This document shows positions 59,512-64,000 of a stretch of DNA of 64,000 bases, piece after piece (position 1 is the first letter of the stretch; every line of letters starts with the position of its first letter). The position numbers were made by a program, and so were the translations under genes. The notes below the pieces were generated by a model. The model made no database searches. It was not told the DNA's origin and saw nothing but the letters and a program-made list of their open reading frames with translations. This stretch comes from Odiellus spinosus (taxonomy: Eukaryota > Arthropoda > Arachnida > Opiliones > Phalangiidae). The DNA lies in contig OY987225.1 of the NCBI GenBank assembly GCA_963920705.1, forward strand, positions 28,705,538 to 28,769,537, read 5' to 3'.

Positions 59512-59709
59512 TACCTCCGACTAATCAAAAGACGTCTCACCTTTGGCTTAATAAAAATCTCCGCGACACGTGCTGAGGCATTCACTCTTCGAATTCCACT
59601 AATCTCGTTCTTGATTATTTTGACATGCGCACAATCGTGCGTACAACAGCGCGTGTCGCGGATATTTTAGAAAGCCAAAGGTGTGGAGCATTTTGATTAG
59701 TCGGAGGTA
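59512..59709. mobile_element. 198-bp palindromic element with TACCTCCGAC ends
   Basis: Arms of ~65 bp, TACCTCCGACTAATCAAAA .. TTTTGATTAGTCGGAGGTA, include CTTTGGCTT/AAGCCAAAG and CGCGACACG/CGTGTCGCG. The tips resemble the TACCTCCCCGAC tips of T1 and T2, but the interior is unrelated. Confidence 0.75.
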
Positions 59710-60150
59710 CTACTTTCAATTGATTGCCAAAAGAAGGTTTTGGTTTTTTGAAAAGTTTAGAGACATTTCTTGAAGGTTTTAATAAACGAGCAAGCCTTAT
59801 TTTTAATAGATTAATAGATTAAAACAAATCCCTCGATTTTCCTCTTCACCCCCCCCCCCCTTTACAAACTTCTCATTATTAGACGGATTATAGGGAAGTA
59901 AATTTTGATTTATATTATAAGCCTTACCAACGATTATGGTGTAGAGCTGAAGGAAAACTTGGGCTGGTAATGAACTTTTCTCAATGTTAACTTTAACGAA
60001 ACTTAATAAATGTCAGTCACTCGAATACTAGCCTTCTCTCTGTTAATTATCAGTAATTATAGTCTACATTGTAGAGCGATTTAGCGGTATTTTCAACTTC
60101 ATTGCCCTTAAAGGGGAAATATCACTTTGTATTATTATTATTTTTTTTTT

Positions 60151-60592
60151 TTAAAGGGAGGATGCAACCTAACAACAAGTGATTTTTTATCGATTCCTTA
60201 TTGTTTAAATAGGCCTAATCCACTATTTAAAAAATTTACAAACAAATATTAAACTAGAAATAAATTTAAAACTTACCCTGAAAATAGGCTTAGTGGGATT
60301 CATGGAGGTCCTGATTTCCTCGCGTGTAAGGTCTAGCGACCAATCGCGCGCGACGTAAGTCTCGTGGAGATCTCGCGTGAACGACGGGCCTTTGCTCATT
60401 GGTCGCTAGACCTTACACGGACGCAATTCAGGATCTCCATGAATCCCGCTAAGCCTATTTTCAGGGTAAGTTTTAAATTTATTTCTAGTTTAATATTTGT
60501 ATTGTAAACTTTTTATCGGTGGATTAGGCCTATTTAAACGATAAGGAATCGATAAAAAAATCACTTGTAATTAGGTTGCATTCTCCCTTTAA
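60151..60592. mobile_element. palindromic element family A, copy 4 (full length)
   Basis: It starts TTAAAGGGAGGATGCAACC and ends AGGTTGCATTCTCCCTTTAA, 442 bp in all and almost completely palindromic. TTAA at both tips (60151-60154 and 60589-60592) fits a TTAA target duplication as in piggyBac-type elements, although the tips are AGGGAG rather than CCC. This is the best copy for defining the family. Confidence 0.8.
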
Positions 60593-60934
60593 GGACTATA
60601 GTTTGCAACTTCGAGAATCCAAAAATCCAGGTTATTTTTAATGTTTTATTATCAGTGGCCATTCGAAGCAAGTTATGTTGAAAAACAAGACGTCGCGCGT
60701 TAGCAGACGAGGTTTGAATTTGATTTATATATCCTTTAAGGAAATACTTGTCAAAAATATTTCACGATCATTATTTAAAATTCTCAAAGGTCGACTTCAT
60801 AAAAAATGTACGATTGTTTCCTGTACATAATCTTAATGAAAAATTACAAAGCCTAACTCGAATATCTTGTTGAATCCCAAGGAAAATTTTATATATATTT
60901 TTTTATTTTAAACAATTCAAATCAGTTGTTAGCA

Positions 60935-61345
60935 TCACTAGGTCCTGCTAGATCGTCTATGGGTAAGATATTTTCGTAATTACCATTGTTTAGGTTGTGA
61001 ATTACTTCAAATATACTTTTCATTATCATTATTTCAGTTGGTGGTATCTGTCAGTTGGTGTTGTTCCTTAACGGGTTACTGATCTCGGTCCTAACGCGCG
61101 GTGTTGTTAATGTTTCCGTTCTTCAAAAATTTATCTTTAGTGTTTCCTAATTAAGTTACGGTTGGTTTTTGTGCAATGTCGTTACTGTGTCGCTGATGTT
61201 TATCACCGTGGGATCACTGGTTTATTCTGTCGTGGTGTTTGTTCTAGCGATTATCGTAAAATGGCCAGCGATTATCGCGTTACTGGTGATTCTTTATATA
61301 GAAGGGCTTGAATCTGACACGATAAAGTCATCGGCGAGGTTTTTA
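60935..61345 (+). pseudogene. decayed KIIG-family gene
   Basis: CTGGTGATTCTTTATATAG followed by AATCTGACACGATAAAGTC and ATCGGC aligns with the end of the gene at 53751 (CTGGTGTTTCCCCATATGG, AATCGGACACGCTAAGATC, ATCGGT). The glycine codons before the end have become TGA twice. Upstream, ttatttcag|TTGGTGG..GTTGGTGTTGTTCC aligns with that gene's exon 5 after its acceptor. Frameshifts and stops make it non-functional. The open frame at 61169-61372 is in another frame and is incidental. Confidence 0.65.
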
Positions 61346-61379
61346 AGCGTTGCTATCGTAAGTTTAACATAGATATATA

Positions 61380-62310
61380 ATCCTATATTATTAAACTTTA
61401 CATCAAATCCATTGGATCACTCTCGAAGTGTTCTGAATCTCGCTGAAATCCTAACTACTCTTGTTCTCACTCGCTACCAAGTGAGAGCAAGTATTCAGTG
61501 CAACGTAAAATTTAAAAAAAAGGGAGTGCATCCCAGAATTGAATCAGTGAAAAATTGCTCTTCTTCAGTTAAAACTTAATTTAAAGATTAAACCTTAAAA
61601 AAGGCAACATTCTGGATTAAGTACTTTTACGAGAGACCAATCAAAACGCGGGAGAATCAACTATTGGTTCTATAAAAACAGGTGCGATCATGCGACTTAA
61701 TTCATCATTTTATCAAAAACAATGTAAAATAATTTATATTTAATGCATTAAATTAGTTTAATTTCTATCCTGTAACATAAGCCATTAAAATTTGTCAATA
61801 AATCTCTAGATTTAGAACGAATATTGCATCATATCAAAGTAAGACGTTGATATGAGATGCGATTTTTTTTTTTAAATTATAGAAATCACTAGACCATATT
61901 ACATATAAATATCGAAATAAATATATATTGCAATTTATCTAATTAATTTCAACCCTCCACACCTACAGAGTATTGAGCAAACTTTAATCACGCATGATTA
62001 AAAATGAGTAAATCACTTTCTACGATTATAACTTAACCCTGAAATGTAGGAAAATCAGTTCTTTTTAAATTGATACGCAATCGAAGGCAGCTGTGTTCCC
62101 ATTTGTTTAATTTGGGGAAAATATCGTGTGGTTAGGAATGATCCAAGAAAGTAGGCTTAACAATCCATTGAAAGTTTAATATCTCGTAGTTAACGAGTCA
62201 CTGTTGAATCACGTGAGAGGCGCGCGCTTTATTCCGACAGTAAAACGTTTCAAATTAGGCTTAAGAGGCGCGCGCTTTCATTGGTTTGTCGCAAAGTTAG
62301 TAAAGAGACA
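61380..62310. other. intergenic DNA
   Basis: No gene or clear element was seen. GC-rich AGGCGCGCGCTTT occurs twice near 62219 and 62267. Confidence 0.4.
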
Positions 62311-62312
62311 GG

Positions 62313-62665
62313 TTAAAGGGAGAATGCAACCTAACAAGTGTTTTTTTATCGATTCCTTGTCGTTTAAAAAGGCCTAATCCACTAATAAAAAGTTTACAAA
62401 ACAAATATTAAACTAGAAATAAAATTAAAACTTAAATGTAAAATAGGCCTAGCGGGATTCATGGAGATCCTGAATTGTCTTCGTGTAGGGTCTAGCGACC
62501 AATGAGCAAAGGCCGTCGTTCACGCGATATCTCCACGAGACTTACAATCGCGTTCGATTGGTCGCTAGACCTTAAACGCGAGGAAATCAGTAACTCCATG
62601 AATAGAGTTAAGCCTATTTTCAGCGTAAGTTTTAAACTTATTTCTAGTTTAATATTTGTTCGTAA
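62313..62665. mobile_element. palindromic element family A, copy 5
   Basis: The left end TTAAAGGGAGAATGCAACC is intact, with the core palindrome AATAGGCCTAGCGGGATTCA .. GAATAGAGTTAAGCCTATTT. The right outer arm is incomplete. Confidence 0.7.
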
Positions 62666-63054
62666 TTTTTTTCACTTAATTTAAACAAAAACAAGATTTC
62701 AATTGGATATATTTATAGGCCTAATTATTACACGTGAACATATAATATATGTCAAATAATAAATTTATGTTCCAATAAGAACAAGATTCAAGTTTATACC
62801 CTTGAAATAAATAAGAAAAACAGGTTAACCTTTCGAATATTAGTCAAACTTACATAACCCTTGAGTAACGAATCAAAAAATTTAAAATAATAATTTGAAA
62901 TCTTAAAGGGTTAGTGTCTAGTTTTTAAAAACTGTCTGGTGTTGCTTTAAAAGTGAAAAGCCGCCAAAAAACCTTATTCTTTTATAAAGCATTAAAAATA
63001 AAATCGACATATTGAAATATCATTCGGTGACGAAATTCTAATGAGTTTCAACGT

Positions 63055-63238
63055 AAAGGTCCGTTTACAAAAGAGCGGAAAGCTGAAGCGTAAGCCGATG
63101 CATGGAGCAATAACAACAGGAGGCATAGGTTCATACATCGTTTAAAAATGAGATTTTGGAAACTATGCCTCCTCTTGTTATTGTTCCATGCATCGGCTTA
63201 CGCTTCAGCTTTCCGCTCTTTTGTAAACGGGCCTTTAG
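63055..63238. mobile_element. foldback element with ~72-bp arms
   Basis: The left arm (AGAGCGGAAAGCTGAAGCGT and on through GATGCATGGAGCAATAACAA) is mirrored with 2-4 mismatches at 63165-63236. The loop is ~36 bases. The tips are TAAAGGTCCGTTTACA and TGTAAACGGGCCTTTA. Confidence 0.8.
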
Positions 63239-63296
63239 AGGTAAAAAAAAACTGGAGTATGATTTCAGTGTAAATATTATTACAATCAGAAGCCGA

Positions 63297-63624
63297 TGAA
63301 ACCCTCCTTTGAAGTCTATTACTCCCGGGTCTTGTCTACCCCTCTCTGTATGGGTTAGTTTCAAAAAGCGCGATTCGTACGCCTCCTAACGGTAAATATT
63401 TTCGGAGCGGGAGTTCGTCGAGCGAATATCTCTAGCAGCCTTGGAGTTCGTCAAAAAAACGTCGTCGTTTGTGGAGAGAGAGATTTTCCAACTTTCCGTA
63501 GACAGGGGGGTATGAAGTAGGACCCCTCCGATCTCGTAAAATTGTGAATTTTACCCATACAGAGAGGAGCGCTATATCGAACATTAGAGTAGTAGACTTC
63601 AAAGGAGGGTTTCATCTACTTCTG
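63297..63624. mobile_element. inverted-repeat element family C, copy 2
   Basis: The 328-bp element has ends CAGAAGCCGATGAAACCCTC and ..GGGTTTCATCTACTTCTG. It is flanked by TTACAAT on both sides. The interior is the inverse complement of copy 1 at 28716-29053. Confidence 0.8.
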
Positions 63625-64000
63625 TTACAATATAATAAGTATTGATGTGTGCATTCTGATCGTGACGTCTTTAGAAAAATGCCCCGAATACAATCATATA
63701 GACATCTGAAAATAATGGATACACAATGATCCTTTCTAAAGTCGAAGTACAATACAATATAGAAGATTTTATCGCTGCTCTCCATTGTACGCATTGTATT
63801 GTAAATCAATACTTCACTTATATTCAAACTTAAACTTTAGAAACTAATTTAAACACTTAAAACGTGTCCAATAATTGTGAAAAAAATCTGGAATAATTTT
63901 TAGTAGGCCTTAGCACTTTAAGGTGTTGCCCGTTTTTAACCCACACTCACGTAATATTAAAATCTAAGATATTTTTCGTATAATATATATAATGAACCAG

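Noticed and set aside
61169-61372. 67-codon hydrophobic open frame, apparently membrane-like
   Set aside because: Better explained as a wrong-frame reading of a decayed KIIG-family gene.

Overview
This window looks like eukaryotic, AT-rich, intron-containing animal DNA, most likely from an arthropod. A chelicerate or another non-insect arthropod is a guess from protein style only. The genes are small and secreted, with signal peptides split by a first intron. The proteins are low-complexity (Gly/Tyr/Arg, Gly/Ala/Leu/Tyr, or Ala-Pro-Trp), typical of cuticle or other extracellular matrix proteins and of glycine-rich antimicrobial-type peptides. No bacterial-style operon, rRNA, CRISPR array or intact transposase gene was seen.

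Region 1 (1-22 kb, plus strand) holds six separate genes: a GGNRGSLGGG repeat protein (175-1054), an Arg/Tyr/Pro-rich secreted protein (2491-3950), two tandemly duplicated QYGHGGGHRGG proteins (5751-6826 and 8988-10027) with a shared promoter, a five-exon GYGGRG protein (16596-18216), and a secreted protein whose first exon is uncertain (21599-21913).

Region 2 (22-32.5 kb) is a gene-poor stretch full of short palindromic elements.

Region 3 (32.5-55.6 kb) holds a family whose members all end in Lys-Ile-Ile-Gly: an APWAAG-repeat protein (32644-33277), one minus-strand GLGYAG gene (35113-36157), four plus-strand GLGYAG genes (38279, 41380, 44214, 46557) and a six-exon GVVGVGAPYGV gene (53751-55545). 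The 41 kb and 44 kb genes lie in a ~2.6-kb tandem duplication and encode identical proteins. Relics of the family lie at ~47.28 kb and ~60.9-61.35 kb.

Region 4 (50.5-64 kb) contains two related transposon-like elements that flank the six-exon gene. Both end in TACCTCCCCGAC/GTCGGGGAGGTA and share a near-identical 1,062-bp block. That block has a TATA box followed by a domain predicted to fold into three hairpins, each with a GACG tetraloop, inside a long-range closing stem. This is the most unusual signal in the window. The rest is short inverted-repeat elements.

Across the window, expression seems to rest on compact TATA promoters (usually TATATAAG) 60-110 bp upstream of a 12- or 15-nt first coding exon. 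The genes appear to have multiplied by tandem duplication, exon duplication and repeat expansion. All calls come from reading the sequence alone; no database search was run.
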